Assembly (NCBI GenBank): GCA_022226935.1
Contig: CP092081.1
Span: 1,504,315 to 1,568,314 of the forward strand
Length of the DNA: 64,000 nucleotides
Reading direction: 5' to 3'
Origin: Nitrospira sp.
GTDB lineage: Bacteria; Nitrospirota; Nitrospiria; Nitrospirales; Nitrospiraceae
Of the stretch, positions 1-9,162 are shown piece after piece. The notes beneath the pieces are model-generated. The model did no database searches. It was not told the origin of the DNA and was given only the letters and a program-made list of their open reading frames with translations. A program made the position numbers and the translations under genes. How positions within the stretch are numbered: position 1 is the stretch's first letter; every line of letters starts with the position of its first letter.

Positions 1-2
1 TC

Positions 3-104
3 GCGGCTGTTGCTATTGTGGGATGGATTGGGCTAAAGATCTCCCGCAAGCGGATGCGAGAAGAGCAACGGCGAAAGAAGGGACAGGGCAAGCGGCAGAA
101 ATAG
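3..104 (+). CDS. C-terminal end of a membrane protein (5' end outside window)
   Basis: An open frame enters the window from the left and ends at a TAG. The visible 33 residues begin with a short hydrophobic stretch (AAVAIVGWIGL) and continue into a very basic tail rich in Arg, Lys and Gln. This is the pattern of a final transmembrane helix followed by a cytoplasmic positively charged tail. Too little is visible to name a family. About 210 bases without a gene follow before the respiratory operon, and I see nothing distinct in them. Confidence 0.4.
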   Translation, partial: AAVAIVGWIGLKISRKRMREEQRRKKGQGKRQK

Positions 105-315
105 GGCACGGTCCGTGGGGCATTGTTCCTCGCCGGATCGAATAGCAAGAAGTAGGCGGGGAAGTCCAAACGTGACCTCGTTGTATTGTGAGTCTTGACG
201 CTTTTGCTGTGGCTGCTCGTTGCGCCGCAGGGAAGCGTCTTTTTTTTCTGTCGATGGTAATGGGTGTCTGCGCATGAAACGGCGCGGGCATGAAGAAAGG
301 AGCGGGAGTTTTTTT

Positions 316-822
316 ATGAAACAGGCAGGCATGAAGAGATTGGCTCTGATGGTCGGCATTCTTGGTTTTGGCTTTGGCGTCGTCGGATGCGGTGGCGGCG
401 GTGAAGGCGGCGGCGAGGGACCGGTTGTTCCGCCACCCCCTGCTCCTGCGGAATATGCCGATAAGCACATGCCTGCCGGTTGGTGGACGGATCCGAAGAT
501 CCTGGAAGAGGGCAAGGAGCTGTACATCGGCGGCAAGAATCCTGATGTGAATTGTGCCAGCTGCCACGGCAAGGATGGCAAGCCGGTGAAGGCCGGGGCG
601 CGGGATTTCCGCAATGGCGATCGCATGAAGATGTATTCGGATTCGGTCTGGTTCTGGCGCATTTCTGAAGGCGTGCCGAACACGAAAATGAAGCCGTGGA
701 AGAGCAAGTTGTCCGAAGAAGATCGCTGGAAGATTCTGGCGTTCGAGCGCTCGTTCGGTTTGTCCGGCAAGGGCTGGGATGCCAATAAGAAGGATTGGGT
801 GCCTGCTGACCAGGTGAAGTAA
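316..822 (+). CDS. monoheme c-type cytochrome lipoprotein
   Basis: 168 residues. The start at 316 follows an AAAGGAGCGGG ribosome-binding sequence; an upstream in-frame ATG at 220 would add a non-signal-like extension and is rejected. The N terminus is a lipoprotein signal (hydrophobic segment ending GFGVVGC), followed by a Gly-rich linker. One heme c motif C80-A-S-C83-H84 is present and the C-terminal half resembles a class I cytochrome c. It should be anchored to a membrane on the periplasmic side and carry electrons for the complex encoded immediately downstream. First gene of the respiratory operon. Confidence 0.85.
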   Translation: MKQAGMKRLALMVGILGFGFGVVGCGGGGEGGGEGPVVPPPPAPAEYADKHMPAGWWTDPKILEEGKELYIGGKNPDVNCASCHGKDGKPVKAGARDFRNGDRMKMYSDSVWFWRISEGVPNTKMKPWKSKLSEEDRWKILAFERSFGLSGKGWDANKKDWVPADQVK

Positions 823-888
823 TTCGCGTCTGGTGCGGTTCGAGTCATGGGGCAATCGGTTGGTAATGAGGAGGAGCGGCGAGACATC

Positions 889-2592
889 ATGAAAATCTGG
901 CAGCGCTGTTTGTTGGTTATGTTCGCGCTAGTGGCGGTATTGGGAGGAGTGGCCTATGCCCAGGCTCCCAGTGCGCCCCCCGTGGAGTTCCCTTATACCG
1001 GGAATCGCACGGCGGTATGGATCGTCGCTCAACTCCACATTCTCTTTGCGGGATTCATCTTAGGTGCTCCGATTTTCGTCGTCATCTCGGAGTGGCTGGG
1101 ATTTCGCAAGCAGGATCCCCGTTACGACCGGCTGGCCAAAGAGGTCACCAAGGTCACGGTCATCCTGTACAGCATGACGGCCTTGACGGGCGGCCTCTTT
1201 ATCTTCGTGCTGCTTGCGACCTATCCGCAGTTTACGACTTGGCTCATCAATCACTTCTTCCTGATTTTCGCCGTCGTGTATCCGCTCTTGTTCATCGGCG
1301 AAACCATTGTCCTCTACATGTACTTCTACACATGGGATGCCTGGAAGGGTGAAAAGAAGGGGCGCCATATTGCGTTGGGCGTGCTGCTGAATCTCATCGG
1401 CTCCATTACGCTGTTCGTGATCGACGCGCCGACCTCTTTCATGAACACGCCGGTCCGGGCTGAAGGTATTTCCCCGGCTGAGTTTTTGGCGACCGCGTCC
1501 CTTTGGGACAAGGTGTTCAATTACAGCTGGATGCCTCTCAATTTGCATCGCCTCGTGGGGAACGTGACCTTCGGTGGATTCGTGGCGGGACTCATTGCCG
1601 CCTACATGTTCATGGGCTCCAAGAAGGAAGAGGATCGGGCCTATTACGATTGGATGGGCTTTGTCGGCAATATGATCGGCGTGGGTGCATTGTTGTTCCT
1701 GCCCTTCATGGGGTACTTGCTGGCCTACGAGCTCTGCGACTACGACGCGTCCATCTGTCCGTACATGATGGCGGACCAGTTGTCGATGTTCTTCGAGATG
1801 CAAGGGGCCATGATCGGGCTGATCTTCCTGGCCAGTAACTATTACATCTGGCTCAGTATGAAGCGCATCGAGGGTGTTGAGAGGGTTCGGATGACGGTGG
1901 TGGCGCCGATCGTCATGGTGTTGCTGCCGATCGTCATGACCAAGGTCCTCACCGATTATCCCGTGCCGGACCCCACGTCGCTCGCCTTCCTCCTCCCGCT
2001 TCTGCTGGCACCGGCCATCCTGGGACGCTTCATCCCGCTGACGGTGTCTTCCAGTACCGTCATCAAAATCGGCTTCTTGATGGTCGTTGTGGGTAATGCC
2101 ATCTGGATGACGCCGCACGGATTCGTGCCGACCGGCGCCAAGCTGGTGGCGGAATTGGAGCTGCCGTCCGATTGGAACTTCCTGGCGCTGATGCCGGCGA
2201 AAAATTCCGCGGCGTTCACCTTGGTGTTCGTCACCGTGGTGAACTATGTCATTTATAACCGGGCGGTTTCACAGGGCACCATCGTGTGGGGCAAAATCGA
2301 CTTTGCTTCGCAGTTCGTCCTGGTCTTCCTCGCGTTCAGCGCGATTTGGACGATGGGCCTGATGGGTGCCGTCCGCTCCCTGTTGCGGAAATACTTCCAC
2401 ACCTACAACTTGCTGCCGGACTTCACGGCGGAATCTTTTACGCCGACGCTGTCCTATTCAGCGTGGTGGATTACCGGTATTACTATCGTGTTTTATGCAG
2501 TGGTCAGCTTCGCGATCATCGTGACGTTGCGCCCGAACGATTCCAAGGGCCATGCGCACGAGGGGAGCCCGGTTCCGGCTGGGGCCAAGTAG
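889..2592 (+). CDS. cytochrome bd-like (CydA-related) membrane subunit 1
   Basis: 567 residues with about 14 hydrophobic segments. The N terminus ends in AYAQ, like a cleaved signal or first helix. The segment WIVAQLHILFAGFILG matches the first core helix of CydA-type subunits, where the His is a heme ligand; a second conserved block, HRLVGNVTFGGFVAG, follows in the middle. The start at 889 is chosen because a GAGGAGG sequence lies upstream; the longer ORF from 847 has no signal-like N terminus. Bd-like proteins of this kind are known in Nitrospira and have been proposed as terminal oxidase components, but sequence alone cannot show whether this one reduces oxygen or only oxidises quinol. It is paralogous to the gene at 6566. 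Confidence 0.8.
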   Translation: MKIWQRCLLVMFALVAVLGGVAYAQAPSAPPVEFPYTGNRTAVWIVAQLHILFAGFILGAPIFVVISEWLGFRKQDPRYDRLAKEVTKVTVILYSMTALTGGLFIFVLLATYPQFTTWLINHFFLIFAVVYPLLFIGETIVLYMYFYTWDAWKGEKKGRHIALGVLLNLIGSITLFVIDAPTSFMNTPVRAEGISPAEFLATASLWDKVFNYSWMPLNLHRLVGNVTFGGFVAGLIAAYMFMGSKKEEDRAYYDWMGFVGNMIGVGALLFLPFMGYLLAYELCDYDASICPYMMADQLSMFFEMQGAMIGLIFLASNYYIWLSMKRIEGVERVRMTVVAPIVMVLLPIVMTKVLTDYPVPDPTSLAFLLPLLLAPAILGRFIPLTVSSSTVIKIGFLMVVVGNAIWMTPHGFVPTGAKLVAELELPSDWNFLALMPAKNSAAFTLVFVTVVNYVIYNRAVSQGTIVWGKIDFASQFVLVFLAFSAIWTMGLMGAVRSLLRKYFHTYNLLPDFTAESFTPTLSYSAWWITGITIVFYAVVSFAIIVTLRPNDSKGHAHEGSPVPAGAK

Positions 2593-2633
2593 GGCGGGTC
2601 CACATACTGGAAGGGCGATAAACGAGGGCATTC

Positions 2634-3440
2634 ATGGGAAATATCATTAAAAAGTTAGTCGTAGGAGTCGTCGTCGGCGGAATTCTATTCGGCGCCACCA
2701 ACGCGCTCGGGTTTCCGTTCGTCTTTCAGGCGCTGTTTTTCGGGTATGCCATGCTCGGCGCCATTGTCTTTATGATCCTCGATTTTCCTGCGCTCAAGCC
2801 GTTCGGCGGGGTGAAGGCTGTCGGGGCCTTGCTGGTGTTCTACGTCATTCTTTCGGCCAGTTATATCGCGGTCGGGGCGATGTGGCCACAGTATGACCCG
2901 GAGGATGAAAAGGGGAAAATCGAGAAGATTTTGAAGCCCAAGCGGGAGCATTACGAAGCCGGCAAAGTGGAAGTGTTGATGCAGCGGGCCAAGGCTCTTG
3001 ACGAAAAAGCCAAGGAATTGACCGCTCGCTTGCAGGCATTAGGGGCGGCTCAGGCTCCGGCCGATCAAAAGGCCGGGGGCGAGAGTGCGCCGACCGCTAC
3101 CACGGCTGCCGCCAGTGGTGATATCGCCAAGTTGGGTGAAGAACAGTGGCAGCTGCAGGAATGTTACAACTGCCACAAGCTGAACGGCGAAGGTGGAAAG
3201 AAGCGCGGTCCTGAACTGGATAACATCGGCAACCTTCTGTCGGCAGCAGAAATCGCCAGAAAGATTCTCGATCCGAAGAGCTACAAGGCGGAAGGGTTCG
3301 AACAGGAATACGAGAAGGGCAAGATGCCCGACAAGTATAAGGATCTGATGGAGCCCAAGGACGTGGACGCGCTGGCGACCTGGTTGGCCGGATACAAGAA
3401 CGCTTCGGTGAATACTCCGAAGCCGATCAAGATGAAGTGA
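2634..3440 (+). CDS. membrane-anchored monoheme cytochrome c
   Basis: 268 residues. The first ~85 residues form about three hydrophobic segments. A charged, probably coiled-coil linker (residues ~95-140) and an Ala/Thr-rich hinge lead to a cytochrome c domain with the heme motif C177-Y-N-C180-H181 and a likely Met axial ligand in GKMPDKYKDLM. The C-terminal domain should face the periplasm. It sits between a bd-like subunit and the Rieske/cytochrome b pair, so it probably takes the cytochrome c1-like role in this complex. Its stop overlaps the GTG start of the Rieske gene by four bases. Confidence 0.8.
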   Translation: MGNIIKKLVVGVVVGGILFGATNALGFPFVFQALFFGYAMLGAIVFMILDFPALKPFGGVKAVGALLVFYVILSASYIAVGAMWPQYDPEDEKGKIEKILKPKREHYEAGKVEVLMQRAKALDEKAKELTARLQALGAAQAPADQKAGGESAPTATTAAASGDIAKLGEEQWQLQECYNCHKLNGEGGKKRGPELDNIGNLLSAAEIARKILDPKSYKAEGFEQEYEKGKMPDKYKDLMEPKDVDALATWLAGYKNASVNTPKPIKMK

Positions 3441-4384
3441 GCATCATGCAGCCGAAACTCAAATCAAAAGTTCGATGTACGGACGGTGAAGTCGGGGAGG
3501 TGCGCCGGGTCATTATGGACCCGCTCTCCCACGAAATCAGTCATATCGTCGTGGGCGGGGGGACGGCAGATGCAGTCGAACGCCAAGTTCCGATGGGGCA
3601 GGTCCAGGCTGTCAGTGATGAAATGGTCACGCTCCGCGGCACCTCGGCTGAGTTTGCCGCACTGCCGGCTTTCAAGCGCGATGAGTACGTGACGACGCAC
3701 GAGGTGGAAATTGCCCACCTTGAAGACCGGATTCATGTCACGCCCGGCGAAGTGTTGGTGCCGTTTCCTGAGCTCGAACGGAGTGTGAAGCGCCGGACAT
3801 TTTTCGCCAATTTCACCCATGTCATCGGATTTTTGATCGGGTTCCCGCTTGCGTTTCCGGTCCTCCGCTACCTGATGAAGCCCATGTACTCCCCGTTTGA
3901 CAATGAATGGCTCAAGATCGGCAACTCCGGGAAGATCAAGCAGGACGATGTCGGCGTTCAATTCAAGTACAAGCGCAAGATCAAAGAAGCCTACATGCCT
4001 GAACAGGAAATCGACAAAAACGTCTGGGTTCTGAAGGCCACTCCCAAAGTGTTGGAGACGATTTATCAGGGGAAGGACATGGAGTTCCGCGATTCTGCAG
4101 GAAAGCATATATGGACGAACAAGAAGGACATTCCTTATATCGCGTATTCCGGAAAGTGCCCGCATTTGGGCTGCGGATTCAAATGGCGCACGCATAAGAC
4201 GCTGGGGCAGGTATTTCTTTGCCCCTGCCACCTGAGCATTTACGACGCCGCGGGGAAGGTTTTGGATGGACCGGCTCCCCGACCGTTGGATCCCCTCCCG
4301 ATCAAGGTGACGGCAACAGGTGATATCACCATTATTGATATGGAATTCAAGGCGGGCACCAAGGCCCAGGTTCGGATTGTCTAA
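3437..4384 (+). CDS. PRC-barrel domain fused to a Rieske iron-sulfur protein
   Basis: 315 residues from a GTG that overlaps the previous stop (GTGA); an ATG at 3446 is an alternative start. Residues 1-~95 look like a PRC-barrel-type beta domain (KVRCTDGEVGEVRRVIMDP, then SHIVVGGG). A transmembrane helix follows near residues 125-150 (HVIGFLIGFPLAFPVLRYL), then a Rieske domain with C241-P-H243-L-G-C246 and C262-P-C264-H265 as cluster ligands. The second box reads CPCHLS rather than the usual CPCHGS. The product would deliver electrons from quinol at the cytochrome b encoded next. An N-terminal PRC barrel is not part of standard bc1 or b6f Rieske proteins. Confidence 0.85.
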   Translation: MSIMQPKLKSKVRCTDGEVGEVRRVIMDPLSHEISHIVVGGGTADAVERQVPMGQVQAVSDEMVTLRGTSAEFAALPAFKRDEYVTTHEVEIAHLEDRIHVTPGEVLVPFPELERSVKRRTFFANFTHVIGFLIGFPLAFPVLRYLMKPMYSPFDNEWLKIGNSGKIKQDDVGVQFKYKRKIKEAYMPEQEIDKNVWVLKATPKVLETIYQGKDMEFRDSAGKHIWTNKKDIPYIAYSGKCPHLGCGFKWRTHKTLGQVFLCPCHLSIYDAAGKVLDGPAPRPLDPLPIKVTATGDITIIDMEFKAGTKAQVRIV

Positions 4385-5499
4385 TGGATACGACTACGCA
4401 GCCGACGACCACGCAGCCCTCAGCCATTGAAAAAGTCTTTGCCTTTGTCGACGAACGAGTCGGGCTGAAGACTTTGCAAGCCAAAATGCTCAACGAGCCT
4501 GTCCCTGGCGGGTCACGTTGGGCCTATGTCTTTGGCTCGGTGTTGCTCTTCATCTTCATCATGCAGGCGGTAACCGGCATTCTGTTGATGTTCTATTACG
4601 TGCCAACCGCGGATCACGCTTATGCCAGCACGCAGTACATCATCCATACGGTGGATTACGGCTGGTTTCTGCTGAGTTACCACTTTTGGGGCTCAACGGC
4701 GATGGTCGTCTGCGTCTTTGCGCATATGTCGCAAGTCTTTCTCTGGGGCGCCTATAAGAAGCCTCGTGAACTCATCTGGTTGGTCGGACTCGCCTTGTTC
4801 GGTATCGTCATGGGATTCGGCTTCACCGGCTATCTGCTTCCCTGGGACCAGCGGGCCTATTGGGCCACGACCGTCGGCGTCGAAATCATGGACAAGACGC
4901 CGGTGCTGGGCGACTTCATGGCCCGGTTCCTGAAAGGGGGAGCGACGCCGGGGCAGATGACGCTGAGCCGCTTCTTCGTCATTCACGTCATGGTCTTGCC
5001 GGCCGCGCTCATGGGATTGGCCGGATTGCACCTCTTCCTGTTCCGGAAGGCCGGCCCTGCCGGTCCGTTCCGTGGCAGCGTGGAAGAGATCAAGGCCAAA
5101 ACCGATTATTTCTTTCCGCGGCAAATCTGGAAAGACATTGTCGGCATGGTCGCGGTGTTCCTCTGTATTTGCAGTTTGGCCTTCTGGGAGCCGATCGTGC
5201 TCCTGGAGGAGGCTACCCCGGATCCCGGCGATTACCATCCTGAACCGGAATGGTACTTCCTCTTCCTGTTTCAGCTGTTACGACTGAAAGTCTTTGCGGG
5301 TGAATTCGGGCAGTTCCTGGGCGCGATTGCGTTGCCCGGAGTCTTCATGGCCTTGCTGGCGGCATTGCCTTTCATTGATCGTGACCCGGAACGAAATATC
5401 TTTAAACGGCCGATTGCATTGATCAGCTGGATTGTGGTCATGGCGAGCATTCTCATTTTCACCGTGGCGGCAATCATCAACCGCGAATTTTTGGAATAG
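4384..5499 (+). CDS. cytochrome b of bc/b6f-type complex (b6 and subunit IV fused)
   Basis: 371 residues; the ATG overlaps the Rieske stop (taATG). Two bis-His heme pairs are visible: H100/H114 and H201/H216. The second pair has 14 intervening residues, the spacing of b6-type rather than mitochondrial bc1-type cytochromes b. The quinol-site motif appears as PEWYFL after a proline-rich loop (PDPGDYHPEPEWY), so the subunit IV part is fused on, ending with about three helices. It is the membrane core of the quinol-oxidising complex and pairs with the Rieske protein encoded just upstream. Confidence 0.9.
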   Translation: MDTTTQPTTTQPSAIEKVFAFVDERVGLKTLQAKMLNEPVPGGSRWAYVFGSVLLFIFIMQAVTGILLMFYYVPTADHAYASTQYIIHTVDYGWFLLSYHFWGSTAMVVCVFAHMSQVFLWGAYKKPRELIWLVGLALFGIVMGFGFTGYLLPWDQRAYWATTVGVEIMDKTPVLGDFMARFLKGGATPGQMTLSRFFVIHVMVLPAALMGLAGLHLFLFRKAGPAGPFRGSVEEIKAKTDYFFPRQIWKDIVGMVAVFLCICSLAFWEPIVLLEEATPDPGDYHPEPEWYFLFLFQLLRLKVFAGEFGQFLGAIALPGVFMALLAALPFIDRDPERNIFKRPIALISWIVVMASILIFTVAAIINREFLE

Positions 5500-5517
5500 G
5501 CGGAGGGTCTTGGGCAC

Positions 5518-6537
5518 ATGACTGGTCGAGAGACGATGTCGTCATTCAAATTAGGGCTCAGTATTCTGTGGCCTGCCTGCTGGACCGCCCTGCCGATCAA
5601 GATGGCATTCGCCGTGTTGTTCATGGCTATGGGCACGATCCATCTGGAGACCAAGCTCGGGATTACGTTCCTGATGCTGCTCATGAGCCCCGTCAGTGTG
5701 TTTGCGTTCTTCGTTATTTCGTTGGGCGTCGGATTTCACTTCGGTGAAGGCGCGGGACTTCCTCTGCTCTTCCTGGTGTCGATTCCTATCGATATCTGGG
5801 CGCTGGGACTTGTGGCCCGCACCGTATTTCTTGAGCGCCTGCGGCTTGAGCCGCCGGATTCACTTGGGGTAGCGTTATGGGTTCGATTTGCCATTGCCGG
5901 GGCTCTGTACCTGCCGCTGCTGTGGGTGGTAGAGGGGGGAGCGACCGACCTCGCCCGTTCGATCGTGAAGTCGATTCTCGACATGGATATGTTGAAGGGC
6001 CTTCCGGTTGCCGAACGCATCGGCCTGGAGTTTACCGCGTGGGGCAGTGTATCGCTGCTGGTGTTGATGGCCCTGACCTATATCGGACTGTCCATCCTCG
6101 GCAAGTTGGCCGAAGGGAAAACCGCGGGAGCTCAGCCTTCAAGCGACAATTATCAGGGCCTGATCTCGCGGTGGGATATGTTTCGCGTACCGGCGGATCA
6201 GAGTCTGATGCTCACGGCCTTTACGGCAGCCGGCGCGGTCCTGAGTGTGTTGTTTTGGATGGTGCTGCCTGTCTCAACTCCCCATCCCCATGAATGCTGC
6301 AAGCCCGCAAGCGTGGCTCCCGTGGCGCCATTTGACCCGCAGAAATCCCTATCGAAAGGGGAAAAGGTACTCAAAGACGCGGAAGTGAAGATCGCCGCGT
6401 TAGAACAGAAGACGGCGGAAGACGAGAAAGAGAAACAGAAGGGCGGCAAAGAAAAAGCCGGGGTCAAGGACAGCTCCGCCAAAAGTGACGGCAAGGCTTC
6501 GCAAGTCACGGCCGGGAAACCAGCGGGAAGCAAGTGA
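5518..6537 (+). CDS. unknown integral membrane protein of the respiratory operon
   Basis: 339 residues; an in-frame ATG at 5536 is an alternative start. I count roughly six hydrophobic segments in residues 10-250, ending with a helix followed by HPHECCKP, a compact His/Cys cluster that could bind metal or heme. The last ~70 residues are a Lys/Glu/Ala-rich disordered or coiled tail. I do not recognise a named family. Its position between cytochrome b and the second bd-like subunit suggests a structural subunit of the same complex. Confidence 0.7.
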   Translation: MTGRETMSSFKLGLSILWPACWTALPIKMAFAVLFMAMGTIHLETKLGITFLMLLMSPVSVFAFFVISLGVGFHFGEGAGLPLLFLVSIPIDIWALGLVARTVFLERLRLEPPDSLGVALWVRFAIAGALYLPLLWVVEGGATDLARSIVKSILDMDMLKGLPVAERIGLEFTAWGSVSLLVLMALTYIGLSILGKLAEGKTAGAQPSSDNYQGLISRWDMFRVPADQSLMLTAFTAAGAVLSVLFWMVLPVSTPHPHECCKPASVAPVAPFDPQKSLSKGEKVLKDAEVKIAALEQKTAEDEKEKQKGGKEKAGVKDSSAKSDGKASQVTAGKPAGSK

Positions 6538-6565
6538 CATCATGGCGAACGACGAGGTGGGAACA

Positions 6566-8446
6566 ATGATGGACCAAGGGCTGAATATCACCAACCACGG
6601 TCGCCAGATTGCGGGGCGTATGGCCCTGCTGGCGGGATGTGCCGCAGCGCTGGGATGGATCGGGTTGCCCGATGTTGCCTTCGCTCAGGAGGCTGCTGCC
6701 CCGGCACCGACCGCATACCGCGATCTTCCCTATATCGGCAGTCGGAATTTGGTGTGGGTCGTCGCCCAACTGCATCTCCTCCTCGCCGGGTTTGTGCTCG
6801 GCGTGCCAATTTTTGCCTGGTTGTGCGAAGTCGTCGGTTGGAAATCCGGCGACAAGCGATACGACAAGTTGGCGAAAGAGTTTACCAAGCTGTTGACGTC
6901 GTCTTATGCCACTACCGCGTTGTTCGGCGGCATCCTTCTCTTTCTGTTGATCGGCTTCTACCCGAAGCTCATGGCGTATTTGACGGATATTTTCTTCCCG
7001 TCATTCCTCGTCTATTGCGGCCTCTTCCTCGTGGAGACCGCCACCCTGTATCTCTATTGGTACGGTTGGGACGCCATGTCCGAGGGCAATGGGAAGAAGT
7101 TCCATATCTTCTTGGGCTTCCTCCTGAACGTCTTTGCGTTCTTCATCATGATTGTTCCGAACTCGTGGGCCACGTTCCAGGCGAGCCCGGTGGTCATCGC
7201 CGAAGGCACGGATTTCGAGCGCGCATGGGCTGCCACCTGGAATCCGACCTGGTGGCCGGTGAACATTCATCGCATCATCGCAAACGTGGTGTTGGGAGGC
7301 TATATCTGCGGAGCCTATGCGGGTATTCGCTACCTGTCGGCCAAGAGCGCCGAAGAACGCTATCACTACGACTGGATGGGCTACGTCGGGAACTTCATCG
7401 GTGTGTTCGGGTTGTTGCCGCTACCCTTTGCCGGCTATTGGCTGATGCGTGAAATTTACCAATACAACCAACAGATGGGCATCACCCTCATGGGTGGATT
7501 CCTGTCCTGGTTGTTTATCTTGCAGGCCATGCTGATCGGAGTGTTGTTCCTCGGATCCAATTATTATTTTTGGATGGGGATCACCCATCGAATACCGGGA
7601 TCTGAAGGCCAGTATCGAAAACCGATCATGGCCATGCTGATTATCCTCCTCCTGTGCCTCGCGGTGTGGATGACGCCGCATTCCCTGGTGGCCAGTCTGG
7701 AAGAAGCCCAAAAAATGGGAGGCACCCACCATCCGCTCCTGGGCGTCTTCGGCGTGATGTCGGCCAAGATGACGGTGTCGAACCTGATGGTGCTCGTAAC
7801 GTTTATGAGCTTTATCATGTACTGGCGCGCAGGGAAAGAAGACACGGCCGGATGGGCCAAGGTCGCGAAATCCGTCATGGGTGCTGTCCTGGTGCTGGCT
7901 GGACTCGCCGTGATCGTGCTCGGTGTCTGGGGGTATTTCGTCCCGGCCATTATCCGCATCAACTACTTCTCCACATCGCAAGTCGGCATTGTGATCTTCG
8001 TCATGCTCACGATTACTCCCCTCACCGCCTTGCTCTTGAAGAGCGCGAAGACTACGACGGAAATGGTCTGGGGGAAAATGCCGCCTCGCGCCGGATATTC
8101 GCTGGTGCTGAACGCGGTGATGGTCATCTTGCTGATGACCCTGATGGGCTATGCCCGATCTTCTTCTCGCGTGCATTGGCACGTGTACGGTGTCATGCGT
8201 GATTCCTCCCAGTATGCATTCTCCCCCGCGCTCGGATATGCGGCAGCGCTGATGGCCCTGAATACCTTCTTGTTCTGTATGTTGGTGGCGTTTATTTTCT
8301 GGGTCGCCACCATGGGAGACAAAGCGAAGGCTGCCGCTAGTGCAAAGGGCTCCCCCGAGCCTGGCCGGATTCCGGCCATGGCGGGAGGCTCGCAAGCATT
8401 GGACGGTCCAGTGGCCGAGAGATCCGAGCAACAGGGCCAGGTCTGA
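6566..8446 (+). CDS. cytochrome bd-like (CydA-related) membrane subunit 2
   Basis: 626 residues from 6566, chosen for the GAGG box eight bases upstream; in-frame ATGs at 6542 and 6569 are alternatives. After a signal-like N terminus ending DVAFAQ, the protein repeats the architecture of the gene at 889, with WVVAQLHLLLAGFVLG (putative heme-ligand His) and HRIIANVVLGGY. It has about 14 membrane helices and a hydrophilic tail. Two related but diverged bd-like subunits in one operon suggest a heterodimeric arrangement comparable to CydA/CydB, although here both resemble CydA. The function as oxidase or quinol dehydrogenase is inferred. Confidence 0.8.
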   Translation: MMDQGLNITNHGRQIAGRMALLAGCAAALGWIGLPDVAFAQEAAAPAPTAYRDLPYIGSRNLVWVVAQLHLLLAGFVLGVPIFAWLCEVVGWKSGDKRYDKLAKEFTKLLTSSYATTALFGGILLFLLIGFYPKLMAYLTDIFFPSFLVYCGLFLVETATLYLYWYGWDAMSEGNGKKFHIFLGFLLNVFAFFIMIVPNSWATFQASPVVIAEGTDFERAWAATWNPTWWPVNIHRIIANVVLGGYICGAYAGIRYLSAKSAEERYHYDWMGYVGNFIGVFGLLPLPFAGYWLMREIYQYNQQMGITLMGGFLSWLFILQAMLIGVLFLGSNYYFWMGITHRIPGSEGQYRKPIMAMLIILLLCLAVWMTPHSLVASLEEAQKMGGTHHPLLGVFGVMSAKMTVSNLMVLVTFMSFIMYWRAGKEDTAGWAKVAKSVMGAVLVLAGLAVIVLGVWGYFVPAIIRINYFSTSQVGIVIFVMLTITPLTALLLKSAKTTTEMVWGKMPPRAGYSLVLNAVMVILLMTLMGYARSSSRVHWHVYGVMRDSSQYAFSPALGYAAALMALNTFLFCMLVAFIFWVATMGDKAKAAASAKGSPEPGRIPAMAGGSQALDGPVAERSEQQGQV

Positions 8447-8511
8447 TCCGGAAGAGGGCTTCTCCTGACGATCAGGAGTGGGTCGTGATCATTATCCTTT
8501 GTTGAGGACTT

Positions 8512-9132
8512 ATGAGTGAAGTAGTCAAATTGCAGCTAATCGGTCTCTGCGTTGTCGGACTCGGAACGGTCATCCTGTTGTTCATCAAGGGCCAATTTCT
8601 CCGAGTCATTGGGTTTGTTGCGATCGTGCTGGGCTTATTTTCGCTGGTCGCGTTGGCCGTCCCGCAGATGGCGTCATTGCCCCCGGCGGAAGAGAGCATC
8701 AATATCGCCGACATCAAGACGGCAACGGACATGGCGACGATCGGGCAAAAGATATTTTTCAGCAAAGGCCAGTGCGCCCTCTGCCATTCCATCGGGCCTA
8801 GCGAGTCTGCCCGCTGTCCTGACTTGAAAGGCATCGGCGCGAAACTCTCACGGGAATTCATCTTTGAAAGTTTGACGGAGCCGCAGGCCTACCTCTACCT
8901 GGACTACCGGCATGAAGGTATCCCGAAGGAATATCCGGCGCGCATGCCGTACATCAATAGAAATCCTATCGGTCTGTCGAAGAATGAGATCCTGTCGGTC
9001 ATTGCATTTCTACAGCAAATGAGTGGTGAGCCCATCAGCGTGAGTCCTTCGGAACTAGACATTCCCCGTGCCACCCCGGCACCGGTGAAGGCCGCGGACG
9101 CCGGCACCGTGGCAGTGGCACAAGCACGATAA
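8512..9132 (+). CDS. membrane-anchored monoheme cytochrome c
   Basis: 206 residues. Two N-terminal hydrophobic segments (residues 4-25 and 29-52) precede a cytochrome c domain with C88-A-L-C91-H92 and a probable Met ligand in ARMPYI. The C terminus is an Ala/Pro-rich tail. It follows the second bd-like subunit after a short gap and belongs to the same operon. It is a candidate electron shuttle between the bc-like module and a terminal acceptor. Confidence 0.8.
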   Translation: MSEVVKLQLIGLCVVGLGTVILLFIKGQFLRVIGFVAIVLGLFSLVALAVPQMASLPPAEESINIADIKTATDMATIGQKIFFSKGQCALCHSIGPSESARCPDLKGIGAKLSREFIFESLTEPQAYLYLDYRHEGIPKEYPARMPYINRNPIGLSKNEILSVIAFLQQMSGEPISVSPSELDIPRATPAPVKAADAGTVAVAQAR

Positions 9133-9162
9133 GTTATTGTCGGTGAAGTAGAGGAGGAAGGT

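Noticed and set aside
13-890. Long minus-strand ORFs opposite the first cytochrome
   Set aside because: They are shadows of the high-GC plus-strand genes with low-complexity Arg/Pro/Ser-rich translations.
1060-2118. 352-residue minus-strand ORF opposite the first bd-like gene
   Set aside because: His/Asp/Gln/Arg-rich translation typical of the antisense of hydrophobic membrane-protein codons.
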